Shown one piece after another: positions 20,961 to 30,926 of a stretch of 64,000 nucleotides of DNA (position 1 is the stretch's first letter; every line of letters begins with the position of its first letter). The translations under genes were made by a program, and so were the position numbers. The notes under the pieces are model-generated. The model did not search any database. It was not told the origin of the DNA and saw only the letters and a program-made list of their open reading frames with translations. This stretch comes from Trametes villosa (Eukaryota; Basidiomycota; Agaricomycetes; Polyporales; Polyporaceae): positions 310,001 to 374,000 of the forward strand of contig PUDQ02000009.1 in assembly GCA_002964805.2 (NCBI GenBank). The letters are read 5' to 3'.

Positions 20961-21958
20961 CCAGAGTGACAGCAGCAAGTTACAGCCCCCCAGCAGCAGC
21001 AGTAACGATTTCGAGCAGCCAAAATTCAACAACAGCGGTAGCGATGAGCAGGAAGTGGGTGCGAGCTTGGTGAAAGGAGGACGAAACCGCTCGATAGCGC
21101 TCGATGCGACTTCAGGGTGATGTGACAGGGTGACGTCACAGTATAGCGTCACAGATTTCGCCAGAGTCGCAGCACGGTCTCACAGGCTTTTCCGTTGCCA
21201 CCACCCACAGCACCAGCAGCTACTTCTGTCCTGGCGATGGGCATTTCTATCTAACGCGTACCTACGGAACATGCTCACGCGCCTGCGTCTTGACAATTCG
21301 AACATTACTCCCGGGGACCCCTCAATCTGTGCCCCACACCAGTAACAGCTACCTCTAGCTCGACTTCATATCTGCACAACGCGTCCCAACGCCAGGAATT
21401 CTCTCACTTCACTAAGCTCACTGGCAAGCACCTGCCGACATCGTAGCTCGCCGCTATTGAAATGACCTTCCACTCGAAAAAGGAGTGCCACGCGAGATGA
21501 TTGCGCGCGTGATTCCGGCGGTAGGCATGCCGCAGAATCCTTCCCTCACACGCCGACAGAAGCCGCAGGATCTTCAACAGCGATGCAGCGGAGTTCTTCT
21601 AAGTGCTCTTCTCATAAAGGTAGTCGCTATATCTTCTGCTAAGTACAGAGCGGGTTAGCAGGTAAGAGTTTTGAGAGACAGACCATGGCGTCCGGCGTTC
21701 GAATGCTAGGTGGGTTCCAGCGACAAGTTGAAACACACGTTCATTACGTCTGACGCCATCTGACGAGTCATCGTGCAGACACCAAGTCAAAACGTCCGAC
21801 CATGCGCCCAGCACAAGTCCGCCAATGGTATCGATCAGAACGATGACTGGGCTCCTGAGTCATGTCTACGAGGGTACAAGTGTGTTGGGCGCGGGCAAGG
21901 CCATCCTTGCTTCCTTACAACCACACCGCATCCCTAGAGGTCACCAACGCTCGGCCCC
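20961..21958. other. Divergent intergenic region (RING ligase / GNAT)
   Basis: About 1 kb holding two promoters. CAG-rich stretches (20960-21060) extend upstream of the RING ligase start and may be its leader. No gene supported. Confidence 0.35.
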
Positions 21959-22735
21959 ATGGCATACGTGAACAAGTTCCAGCCTCCCGTCGCACCGACC
22001 GTAGCGCCGTCCGAGCTTTACGGTCCGGATCCCTACGACATCAACTTCGCCTATCCCCTTCACGAGGACACCCTCCAGAACGCGCGGACCAAGCTCGTCC
22101 CGTTCATCCCCTCCATCCACGCCGAGTCGTACTGGCAGCAGGCCGGCCGCCACCCGGAGAACTTCAAGTACTACCCGCGCATCTTCTCCGAGCTCTCCGG
22201 CTTCCTCGCGTGGATCGAGCTCGACGTGCGGCGCGACCCGTACAGCATCGCGTTCGCGGTCATCGACAAGACACGCCCGGACGCGGAGCACCCCGAGTGG
22301 GGCGGCAGCTTCGCGGGCGTCATCGGCATGTACCACACCGTGCCGGACCAGCTCGTGACGGAGACCGCGTTCGTGCTCGTCTTCCCGGACTTCCGCCACA
22401 GGCACGTCGCGAAGGACATGGCCGGCCTGCTTGCTCGCTACCAGCTCGCGCTCCCGAGCGACTCGCTCCCCGGGATCGGCTTCCGGCGCGTGGTGTGGTG
22501 CGCTCATCCGGCGAACACACCCTCGATCAAGTTGTCGGAGAAGCTGGGGTTCAAGAACGAGGGGACGCTGAACTGGTTGTGGGTGCTCCCGGATTCGTTG
22601 AAGGCGGAGGGGCGGCCGGGACGGACGGGAGATGCGCATTCTGGGAAGACGGGGCGGGACTCGGTCGTGTTGGCATTCTGCTGGGATGAGTGGGAAAACG
22701 GGGGCAAGGAGCGTGTAGAGGCCATCCTGGCGTAG
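21959..22735 (+). CDS. GNAT-family N-acetyltransferase
   Basis: A single exon encodes 258 residues from ATG 21959. The order of elements fits the GNAT fold: a strand ending FLAWIELDVRRDPYSIAFAV, then GGSFAGVIGMYH, TETAFVLVFPDFRHRHVAKD (the strand and pyrophosphate-loop region before the acetyl-CoA helix), RRVVWCAHPANTPSIKLSEK and LGFKNEGTLNW, the classic C-terminal motif of RimJ/RimL-like acetyltransferases. The Q/RxxGxG/A loop is degenerate (RHRHVAKDMA). The substrate cannot be told; proteins of this type in agaricomycetes are abundant and uncharacterised. A long frame on the opposite strand is a shadow caused by high GC at third positions. Confidence 0.75.
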   Translation: MAYVNKFQPPVAPTVAPSELYGPDPYDINFAYPLHEDTLQNARTKLVPFIPSIHAESYWQQAGRHPENFKYYPRIFSELSGFLAWIELDVRRDPYSIAFAVIDKTRPDAEHPEWGGSFAGVIGMYHTVPDQLVTETAFVLVFPDFRHRHVAKDMAGLLARYQLALPSDSLPGIGFRRVVWCAHPANTPSIKLSEKLGFKNEGTLNWLWVLPDSLKAEGRPGRTGDAHSGKTGRDSVVLAFCWDEWENGGKERVEAILA

Positions 22736-23284
22736 TTCGCTGAACACCAATCCTAGAGACGCGCAGATGGACGAGCAGTCCGGGAACGCAAAGCTGATGT
22801 CAGCCGTCGAACTTTCGGACAGTTGCACCGACGTCAAGTACGTACTACTCCGAAGCGGCGGTGTCAGCACGAGTCGCTCTCGCCACAGTATGGCTTTGAC
22901 GGTAGGGAAGGTGTACAAACCTCACCCTTACGTGCGCAAAGTAAGTTTGTACGTATGCGAATGAGCGGAAGATATCCAGAGTTCGCCTATGGACGTCACT
23001 CGAGGTTCCTAGTAGTACTACAGGCGGTACTTATGGCAATGCTTGCTACGTCCACACCGAGAGGATGTCCACCGAACTGCCTCCACCGTCAACTTGACCG
23101 GCGACTGCCGGCACTACTGTAGGAGCTTCAAGGCGTCGGTACGCTCTTGACGCGTAACCGCCACGAGACCACCAGGTAATCACTACTTCACTATTATCAA
23201 AGGCATACGTGTTCATCTGCTTGACTCACAGTGCACAGTATCTTCCAAAACGATACCGGAGGTTGGAGCAACTCCACATTTCGC
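22736..23284. other. Intergenic between GNAT and AlkB-like genes
   Basis: No supported coding sequence. The frame preceding ATG 23285 stays open back to a GTG at 23231, so an upstream spliced start cannot be excluded. Confidence 0.3.
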
Positions 23285-24312
23285 ATGGGCAGCAAAGCGC
23301 AACAAAACTTCCTCGGGCCCGGAGACCCTATCGGCGAGGGTGACTGTTATGTTCTGTACGACTTCCTCCCACCAGACTTGGCGGACACGGCTTTCGCAAG
23401 CCTCCTGGAGGAAGTCCAGTGGAACAAGATGATGCACAGAGGTCTGAATCTACGAGTACGATTGAGTAATTGGATGAGGACTGATGAACCCGTTATCCTT
23501 AGGTGGGGAAGTTCCTCGTCTTGTCGCCGTAGAGGGCAGTATTCTGGGAGATGGCAGGCGCGCACGCACACATTCCGTACCAGCCATACTCTTTCGCTGA
23601 CTAAAATACCTCTAGTCAACCAGTGTACCGCCATCCAGCGGACGAGTCGCCTCTGCTTGCGCCGTTCTCGCCCACCGTCGAGCGAATACGCCAGCAAGTT
23701 GAGAAGACGCTGAACGAACCCGTGAACCACGTCCTCATCCAGCACTACCGCAGTGGCGCGGACTATATCTCCGAGCACTCGGACAAGACCGTCGACGTCG
23801 TCCGCGGCTCCAAGATCGTGAACGTGAGCTTGGGCGCCCAGCGAGTCATGACGCTTCGCACCAAGAAGGATGCACTCGCGAACCCTCAGAACGACTTGGA
23901 CGTCGCATCTACTACTGGGGCCAGTAAACGGACCGTGCAGCACGTCCCGCTCCCGCACAACTCCATCTTCGTCATGGGCCTGCAGACGAACGCGCGGTGG
24001 ATGCACAGCATACGCACGGACAAGCGGCCGTCCTCCGTGAAGCAGCCGCCAGAGCTGTACATGAACGGCGAGCGCATTAGCCTCACCTTCCGTACCATCG
24101 GCACATTCTTGACAAGGGACGAGAGTTGTATCTTCGGCCAGGGCGCGAAGGGGAAGACACGAGAGGAGGCGCGGCCGGTTGTGCGCGGGGGCGAGGAGGC
24201 GGAACGGCTCCTTGCTGCTTTCGGGGCGGAGAATCACCAGAGCAATTTTGACTGGGACGCGTATTACGGCGAAGGGTTCGATGTTTTACACTTCCGGTCC
24301 ACGCCTCGCTAG
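23285..24312 (+). CDS. AlkB-like 2-oxoglutarate/Fe(II) dioxygenase
   Basis: Three exons (23285-23441, 23503-23557, 23616-24312) give 302 residues. The double-stranded beta-helix ligands are present: H125 and D127 in YISEHSDKT, H201 in RWMHSI, and the 2-oxoglutarate Arg in RISLTFRTIGTF (about residue 230). GDGSQPVYRHPADE and NHVLIQHYRSG match the nucleotide-lid and core regions of ALKBH2/3-like proteins, which directly reverse alkylation damage in DNA or RNA. Whether this member repairs DNA, RNA or protein is not decided by the sequence. Oddity: intron 2 (23558-23615) has a GC donor (GGCAG|gcgcgc) with a normal acceptor (cctctag) and a plausible branch site CTGAC; no GT donor keeps the frame. 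The C-terminal 60 residues are acidic and family-specific. Confidence 0.85.
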
Positions 24313-24721
24313 CAGAGTTGCTGGTGTTTTCCAAGTATCCGCGAGGACTCGTGTTCGAGCAGGTTCGACTCGCATTCGTAGTTTTAAACGAGTTAGTGGT
24401 GGTTACTTACAGAAGAGCTTCTAAGGTGACAGTAAGCTATCATAGTAGGGTCAGGGTCTAACGCAAATCAATCAGACCAAAAGAGGAACTTAGCGGGGCG
24501 TAATCGGCGGGAAATCATAGACGCCTACATGAGGCATCGGGGAAGGCGGCAAACAAACAGTATACGGCTCTGATGGTGATGTTTCGCAGAAGCTGAGAAC
24601 TTCTCCAACGCTCCCTCTTTCCGACGACCACGACACGACCGCTACGACAAATTTTCTTCCGGGCCTCGATTCTTGACGATTCTGCTCTGGGGACGCTGCT
24701 CGCACACGCTAGGACACCGAC
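24313..24721. other. Intergenic, promoter of xylulokinase-like gene
   Basis: About 410 bp with no coding signal. It holds the AlkB-like 3' region and the promoter of the gene starting at 24722. Confidence 0.3.
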
Positions 24722-27700
24722 ATGCCGCCCAAGAGCCTCTCCACGCTCTTCCTCGGTTTGGAGCTCGCGACGGACCAGCTGAGGGCCTCAATAGTGGACG
24801 AGAACCTGGAGCTGGTCGGTGTAGAGGTGGTGGACTTTGACACGGAGATTCCCGAATATCAGTGAGTACCTCGTCCTCGCTGTCCGTTTCCATGCGATCG
24901 GCCCTCGTCCAAAGGTCGACTGTTCCCCTGTGCGGCGAGGAGTCTTGAGAAGGGTCCATATAAGCCACGCTGATGGGACAGGCTCAAGCTGTGCGTACCT
25001 GGAGGAATTGTGGGGTAGCCCTCCCTTGCCCGCGTAGCGTGTCTCGAGGCGTGCCACCCAAACTCCGCGTAATCTCGACTACCGTTTCGGCAGCGTCTTG
25101 GCTCGAGAGTACTTGCTTTGGCATGCATGAGCGACCCTAGTCTCGAGTCAAGACGGCCGTTTCACTCGCCCGTTACCGACGCGTTTCCTTGAATGTGCTG
25201 ATTGGCATGGTGGGCCCTCTGCGAAATGCGGGCCTGGTGCCTTACGGTTGAACCCCATGGTACCTTTGAGACCGTGCAGTATGTAGTTCCATCCATGAGT
25301 CTCTGCTACTCGGTGTGTACGTTTCTGATGGATGCAGTGGGCTGGTGGACGATCGGGTGAGCGAGGTGTGGCATACTGTCTGGTATTTGTCTCGAAGACC
25401 ACCCCGTCCGGGAGTTCAAGAGCGGGTCAACCAGTCTGGCTTTCCCGGTCGTGCACCTCTGCGCGTTCTGTAACAACCCGTTTCCATCATGACCGTATGA
25501 TCAGTTTTTGTCCGGCCCTGCGGGATACCGGATGGTATCCCTCCGGCTCGGGCGTGTATTCAGATCTTCATTGCCGCGACACCGATTACCCGTTACTTGA
25601 GCAGCTTTCACCGCTTCTCCGCCGTGGATAGTCGAAACGGCATATCCGGAAACTGCCCGTACAAATTCTGGGGCCACTACCCGATTGTCCTTCCCTAGGG
25701 TTTCGACGCTTGCAGCATGAATTTCGTCCGGTTCTTGCCTCTCCTGCGGCCATAGTGATATCGAACTGCCCGCTCTCTCTGCACATATTGAACTGACTTT
25801 CCCTCTCCATCTAGAACGCAAGGCGGTATCTTCACCACGCCCGGAGATGCGTACACTACTCCGGTGGAAATGTGGTTGAAGGGTTTCGGTGCGTTCCCCA
25901 CCTTCGCGGAAGCATTTTTGGCGCCCGGTCTGATCGCCCGGTATCTTCCCTGTCACGCCGTCACGCCGGCTATCTCTGTCCTTCGTGTGACCCTGTGCTG
26001 CTTTCCCCTGTCGACGCAGACCTGCTCCTCGAGAAACTCAGCAAAAACTATGACCTGGCCAGGATCAAGGCCATAGGTGGCTCAGCGCAGGTACGACGGA
26101 TTCGCCTCCGTTTTCAGAGTTTTTACTCAATTTCCTCTAGCAAGCGCTGGTCTGGTGGAAAGCGCCGGTTCCTCCGCTGCAAGCGCTCGACCCCAGATTA
26201 CCCATCCACGCCCAGATCACATCTCAATCCTTCTCGCTCCAAAATCCGCCCATCGCGCAAGACACTTCAGCGCACTCACACGCACTCGCGCTTGAGGCTG
26301 CCCTTGGTGGCCCTGACCTGATGGCGGCACGCGTCGGGACGTGCGCACACCCTTCCCTCGTCGCGGCTCAGCTTCTTCGTGTTCGCGAAGCCTGGCCAGA
26401 CATCTGGGCACGCACAGGTCGCGTGCAGATGGCGAGCTCTTTCCTTGCCAGCTTGCTGACGGGTCAGCTTGCCGGCATGGGCGAGGCGGAGGCATCGTCT
26501 ACCGGGTTGTGGGTACACTCTGGCTCACAGCCTGGCGTGCAGAGCCACTGGGACGAGGGCGTCATGGAGATCGTTGGCGGCAGCCGAGAAGAAGGCCACC
26601 GTATCTGGACGTGGCTGGGCGACGTCGACATCTCCGGCGGACGAAGGAGGATAGGCAACATCTCCCGCTATCTGGTAGACCGATACGGGTTCGACCCAGG
26701 TTGGCATGCTCTCAAGCATCGTAGTTCGCGCGCTTACCGTCCCATGCAGAGTCTATCATCACGCCGTTCACATCTGACTATCTCTCCACCTACCTATCAC
26801 TATGCCCCTCTCCCTCCGATGCGGTGCTCACCTTCGGCCCTATGGACGTCATGATGGCACCCGCGGCGAACTTTATCCCCACTCGCCTCTACAACCTCTA
26901 CCCCCATCCTGCGCAAGACGCCAGCGAGAAGAAACGCTACATTGTCATGCTCACTAGCCGGTAGGTGCTTGCCATCCACATCGCTGTAAATGTTGCTCAC
27001 AGCCATCGCCAGAAACGCTGACGTTCCCCGTGCCCTCGTGCGCGACATGTACACGAAGAGTTGGAGTGCCTTCGACCGGCTGGTCGCCATCGTGCCTCCT
27101 GGCGGCTCCATAGGGTATGCTAGTTGGGAAACCTTGCGCCGGTTAAGACTCACACGTAACGCGCAGTCTCGACGACAAGCTCTTCAGCTTCTGGCTCCTC
27201 CAGGGCGACACCTACCCATTCGCCCAGGTCAAAGGCATCTACCGCTTCGAGACCGGCGTCAAGGTCAACGAATTCCGCGACCTCCGTGCTAACCCTCGCT
27301 GCCTTCTCGAGAGCCAGATCCTCTCCTTCCGCGTCCGTTGGTCTAGAACCATCCCCGCTGGCGTCTTCGGCTCCGCCGCCGGACGTGCCCGCAACGCCAA
27401 CTCTACTCCCAGTCCAATCACAGGCGCCTCCCAGAAGAGGGCTACGGGCGTAAACAACAGCAACAACATGGGTCTCCCCTTCGACCCATACGACTACGCC
27501 ACCCTCCCCGGCCGCATTCTCGCCACCGGCGCTGCGGCGAACTTCCCCTCCATTGCCAACCTCGCCGGTGACGTCTTCAACGCGCCAGTTCTCATGCCGA
27601 CAACCCAGGTCGACGCTGCGCAAGCTATTCCTCACCGTAACACCCCTGCGCCGGGATTCCCCGCGCGCGCTGCGCTCGGAGGCGCCTACGTCGCACGGTG

Positions 27701-28328
27701 GGTCTGGGGCAAGGAGAAGGGCACGCCCGCCGGCACCGGCCGCGGCGGCTTTGAGGAGGAGGTCCGCCGACTTCTCAGCAAGCGCTGGGCTGCCACCGGC
27801 GGCGCCCCGCTCCGCACCAACATCAACGCTCCCGGCAGCACTAGCAAAGCTCCCAGTGCGGCAGGCAGCGGGGCGAGCACGCCGTATGGCCACGGGTCGC
27901 GGTCCGCGCTGGGCTCAACCATCCTGGTGGAGGAAGAGGAGGAAGAGATCGAGGAGATGGAGCGCACTGGCGGGGGCTACGGCCTCGGCTTCTCGGAGAC
28001 GGACATGTCGCGCATCCGCACGGTGACCAGCTCTACTGCGGGCACGGCGATGAGCGGGAGCACGCTCGGGGAGGCTCCCTCCACTGCGTTCACCACCCCC
28101 GACCTCGGCTCGCTGACGAGCCCGAACGTCGGCCAGTCGGCGGACCCCGCGGCGAGTGCGGCGCCCTCGGCCCTACAGCCAGTAACGGCTATGCCGACGT
28201 CGGACGCGGAGCTGCAGCTCGGCCTGGCGAAGGTCGCCGAGCCGGATGTGGACGCGTTCATGTCATACGCCGCGCTCGTGCCCGAGTACTGCCGGCTGGA
28301 GGGGCTGCTCATCAAGGGCATCGTCTAG
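24722..28328 (+). CDS. Divergent xylulokinase-like FGGY kinase
   Basis: Seven exons (24722-24861, 25815-25888, 26020-26090, 26141-26699, 26750-26960, 27013-27114, 27167-28328) give 772 residues, longer than the usual 550-600. The N-terminus STLFLGLELATDQLRASIVD and the following FTTPGDAYTTPVEMWLKG are the FGGY substrate-domain start. ARVGTCAHPS, MASSFLASLLTGQLAGMGE and GNISRYLVDRYGFDP follow in xylulokinase order. The family enzyme phosphorylates D-xylulose to D-xylulose 5-phosphate. Here the ATP-side motifs are altered: TGDN is replaced by FTSDYLST, and the SLGTS phosphate loop by TFGPMDV. Activity is therefore doubtful. A long Gly/Ser/Thr-rich C-terminal extension with an acidic run (VEEEEEEIEEME) is added. 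Intron 1 is 953 nt. It may be a basidiomycete-specific form or a pseudokinase. Confidence 0.75.
24862..25814 (+). other. 953-nt intron 1 of the xylulokinase-like gene
   Basis: Donor CA|gtgagt at 24862 and acceptor ccatctag ending at 25814 join EIPEYQ to TQGGIFTTPGDAYTT in frame. Other introns of this gene are roughly 50-130 nt. No recognisable gene or terminal repeats seen inside. Confidence 0.8.
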
Positions 28329-29105
28329 GCGCGTGGCCGCGGCGGCGGACTGTGCTCGTGCTCGTGCTCGCATTCTCGGTCATGCTTTGCTATCGACTTG
28401 TTGTATACCATACGTGGGCGTGCGTCGGCGCGGGCGGGGCGGGGCGAGGCGAGGCGCGGGCGGCGGGGCGCGGTGTGTGTTGTCAAAAGCTACGTAGCAT
28501 CGTCTCTTGTCTGGTCCAAACCGATACCACTGACTATGATATCATGGTATGCGAGCAATCTTGTGTTACGCTGTAGACGGTCCAATCGATGCTTTGCGCT
28601 TGTTGTAACGACTCGCACTCTCGCGAGGACGGAGACTGCCCTCAACGTCGAGCTCACCGGCGGTACTCAACTCAATACCCCAATACCTCTTCTTATGCAT
28701 GAGAACCACAGATGCCGTAGCAAGGCCGGCATAAGTATACCACGAGACCTCGACAGCATCGTCTTCTATCGATTGGCACCTTCAGCTATCCGGCATATAG
28801 TACCCTTTCAAGACACTCGGCCGACACCAGGGTGGCCGAGGCATGCCCGAAGGTGAGACTTACTCTGACTTACTCCTGCCAGTACGCCGACAACCGGGGC
28901 GATCCAAGCGACAGCATCCGGGCTGCATTGCACCTCAAATCCCGGACCGCGGGGATGCTGAGCATGACAGATTGCTTCTTCTATGCAGCCGCGGCAACGT
29001 AAGTGTCTATCCGGACGTCTATAAACTGTCCCCATTCTTTCAGAGCTGATCGCCTCCAACCCACTCAACTTCCTTTGTCAGTGACAGACCTGCCGTGTCC
29101 TCTCC
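28329..29105. other. Intergenic with a G-rich run
   Basis: No gene supported. A plus-strand G-rich tract at about 28431-28475 with repeated GGCGGGG-type units could form a G-quadruplex in the 3' region of the upstream gene. Confidence 0.35.
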
Positions 29106-30362
29106 ATGTCGACTACACCCTCTCAGAAGAAGCTTATCTTGGTCATCGGAGCTACCGGTGCTCAAGGCCTCGCGGTCATAGACGGGCTGCTAAAGCCCGC
29201 TGAAGATGGGTCGCCGTCGCCGTATGCTATCCGCGCGTTAACGCGCGATGCCGCAAGCCCTCGGGCACAAGAACTGGCCGAAAGAGGTGTGGAGATCTTC
29301 GAGGGTTTGTGTAGTCCGTATTCCTCTCGACAAACGCGGCTGACGACACCATAGGTAGTACGGACGATCTCCCGGGTGTCTTCAAGGCCTTGCAGGGCGT
29401 ATACGGCGCATTCGTCAACACCGACAGCTTCACTATCGGCGAGCAGAAGGAGATCTACACCGGGATACGCATCTTCGAGCTCGCGAAGCAGACTGGCACG
29501 CTCAAGCATTACGTCTGGAGCGGACTTGATTACTCGTCCAAGGTACTGTTTCCCGCAACGTTTGCCGTCCCGCTACTGGATACTAATGTTTATGACCTAT
29601 GACCGTGCAGAAAGGCGGGTACAACCCCATCTATCGCTGCGAGCACCATGATGCGAAAGCGCGAGTCGGCGACTGGATGCGCGCTCAGCCGTCCGTCGTA
29701 AGCGACGACAACATGTCATGGAGCATCCTCACCACGATGGCGTACATGGAGATGCTCAAAGTCGTAAGTAGCATTCAAATCGTCGGCCGCGGGCTTCTGC
29801 TCATGTGTTGCAGCCTATGTTCGGACCACTCAACAAACGCGCGGACGGGACGTACGTCTTCGCCTCGCCCATCGGCAAAGGCCATGTCCCGATGGTGACG
29901 CTCGCCGACATCGGGTTCTTTGCGCGCCACATCTTCGACAATCGCGAGAGCACCTCGGCGCAGGAGCTCGAGATCGCGTCCGACTGGGTCGACTGGCCGT
30001 ACCTCGTCTCGACCTTCACCAAGGTCACCGGCAAGCCCGCGGTCTTCCTCCCGCTCACGATCGACGAGTGGTTCGGGCTGTGGAACCATGAGGACATCAA
30101 CAGGCCCATCGCGAACGAGCGGCGTGTCCCGGACGGCTCGACGACATGGAAGGGCAACTTCACCTGCTGGTGGTCGCAGTACCGCGACGACATCATCCAG
30201 AGGGACTTCAAGTGGCTGCGGCAGGTGAACCCGAACGGGCATAACCTGGAGAGCTGGATGAGGGAGGTGGGGTACACTGGCGAGGTTGGCGTGTCCGTGC
30301 TCAAGAACGCCCAAGACGGGAAGTCACCCCGCCTCAACATGGAACGTATCAAGCAGCTGTAG
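29106..30362 (+). CDS. NmrA-like NAD(P)-binding Rossmann protein
   Basis: Four exons (29106-29304, 29355-29542, 29611-29763, 29814-30362) give 362 residues. The N-terminus KKLILVIGATGAQGLAVIDG has the GxxGxxG dinucleotide-binding loop of the NmrA/atypical short-chain reductase group. YAIRALTRDA and GVYGAFVNTDSF follow in register, and HYVWSGLDYSSK marks the region where classical reductases carry the catalytic Tyr. In this group proteins are often redox sensors or isoflavone-reductase-like enzymes. A catalytic YxxxK is not evident, so a regulatory NADP-sensing role is possible. Convergent with the next gene. Cytosolic; no targeting signal. Confidence 0.85.
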
Positions 30363-30926
30363 TTGTGTTCTTTGTGTAGAATATCACATGCCGAGCGAGA
30401 TCTTCAGTATCCCTTCGTGCCGCGTTTCCCTCATAAGACTGGGACTACCCAGATTCTGGTTTTCCTACGACATACCGTTGTGCTGAAATCGAGTGTAGAA
30501 CAGACGGACAGACGGATGTGCAACAACACCGCGAAGCAATCCATCTCCACGAACCATCCCGGGTGACAATGTACAAACAACTAGTACGTAACGAGCGACG
30601 ACGAACGACATGTACACGCAAACCGCCCGAGCCGGCACAGACCTGCCCGAGGCAGGAACTAAACGAGCTCGACGCTAACTGGTAGTAGTAACAGAACAAC
30701 GGGCCATTAGGTATTACAACTGACCAATGCCATACTCGCACAAGAGGACCCCCCACAGAACGCCCTCGGAACACTCCTGAGACTGAAAAGATGTGTAGTA
30801 ATCGCTGAGACGGCCGACACCGCGACGGCGACGGTGTGTGGCCGCCCAGAGAGACAGTGTCATGCAGAAAATGCATTGTAATCTAAAACTAGCAACGATG
30901 TATCCATGCGTAACCTGAACGAGAGC
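30363..30926. other. Convergent intergenic region
   Basis: About 560 bp between converging 3' ends. No coding sequence or RNA gene recognised. Confidence 0.35.

Noticed and set aside
21941..22918. A 325-codon frame antisense to the GNAT gene
   Set aside because: It is a shadow of high GC at third positions and has no family motif; the plus strand carries the GNAT motifs.
23347..24237. A 296-codon frame antisense to the AlkB-like gene
   Set aside because: No recognisable domain; it overlaps exons whose plus-strand frame holds all iron and 2-oxoglutarate ligands.
24340..24380. A GGTTCGACTC string resembling a tRNA B box
   Set aside because: No A box or foldable cloverleaf upstream at the right distance, so no tRNA is called.
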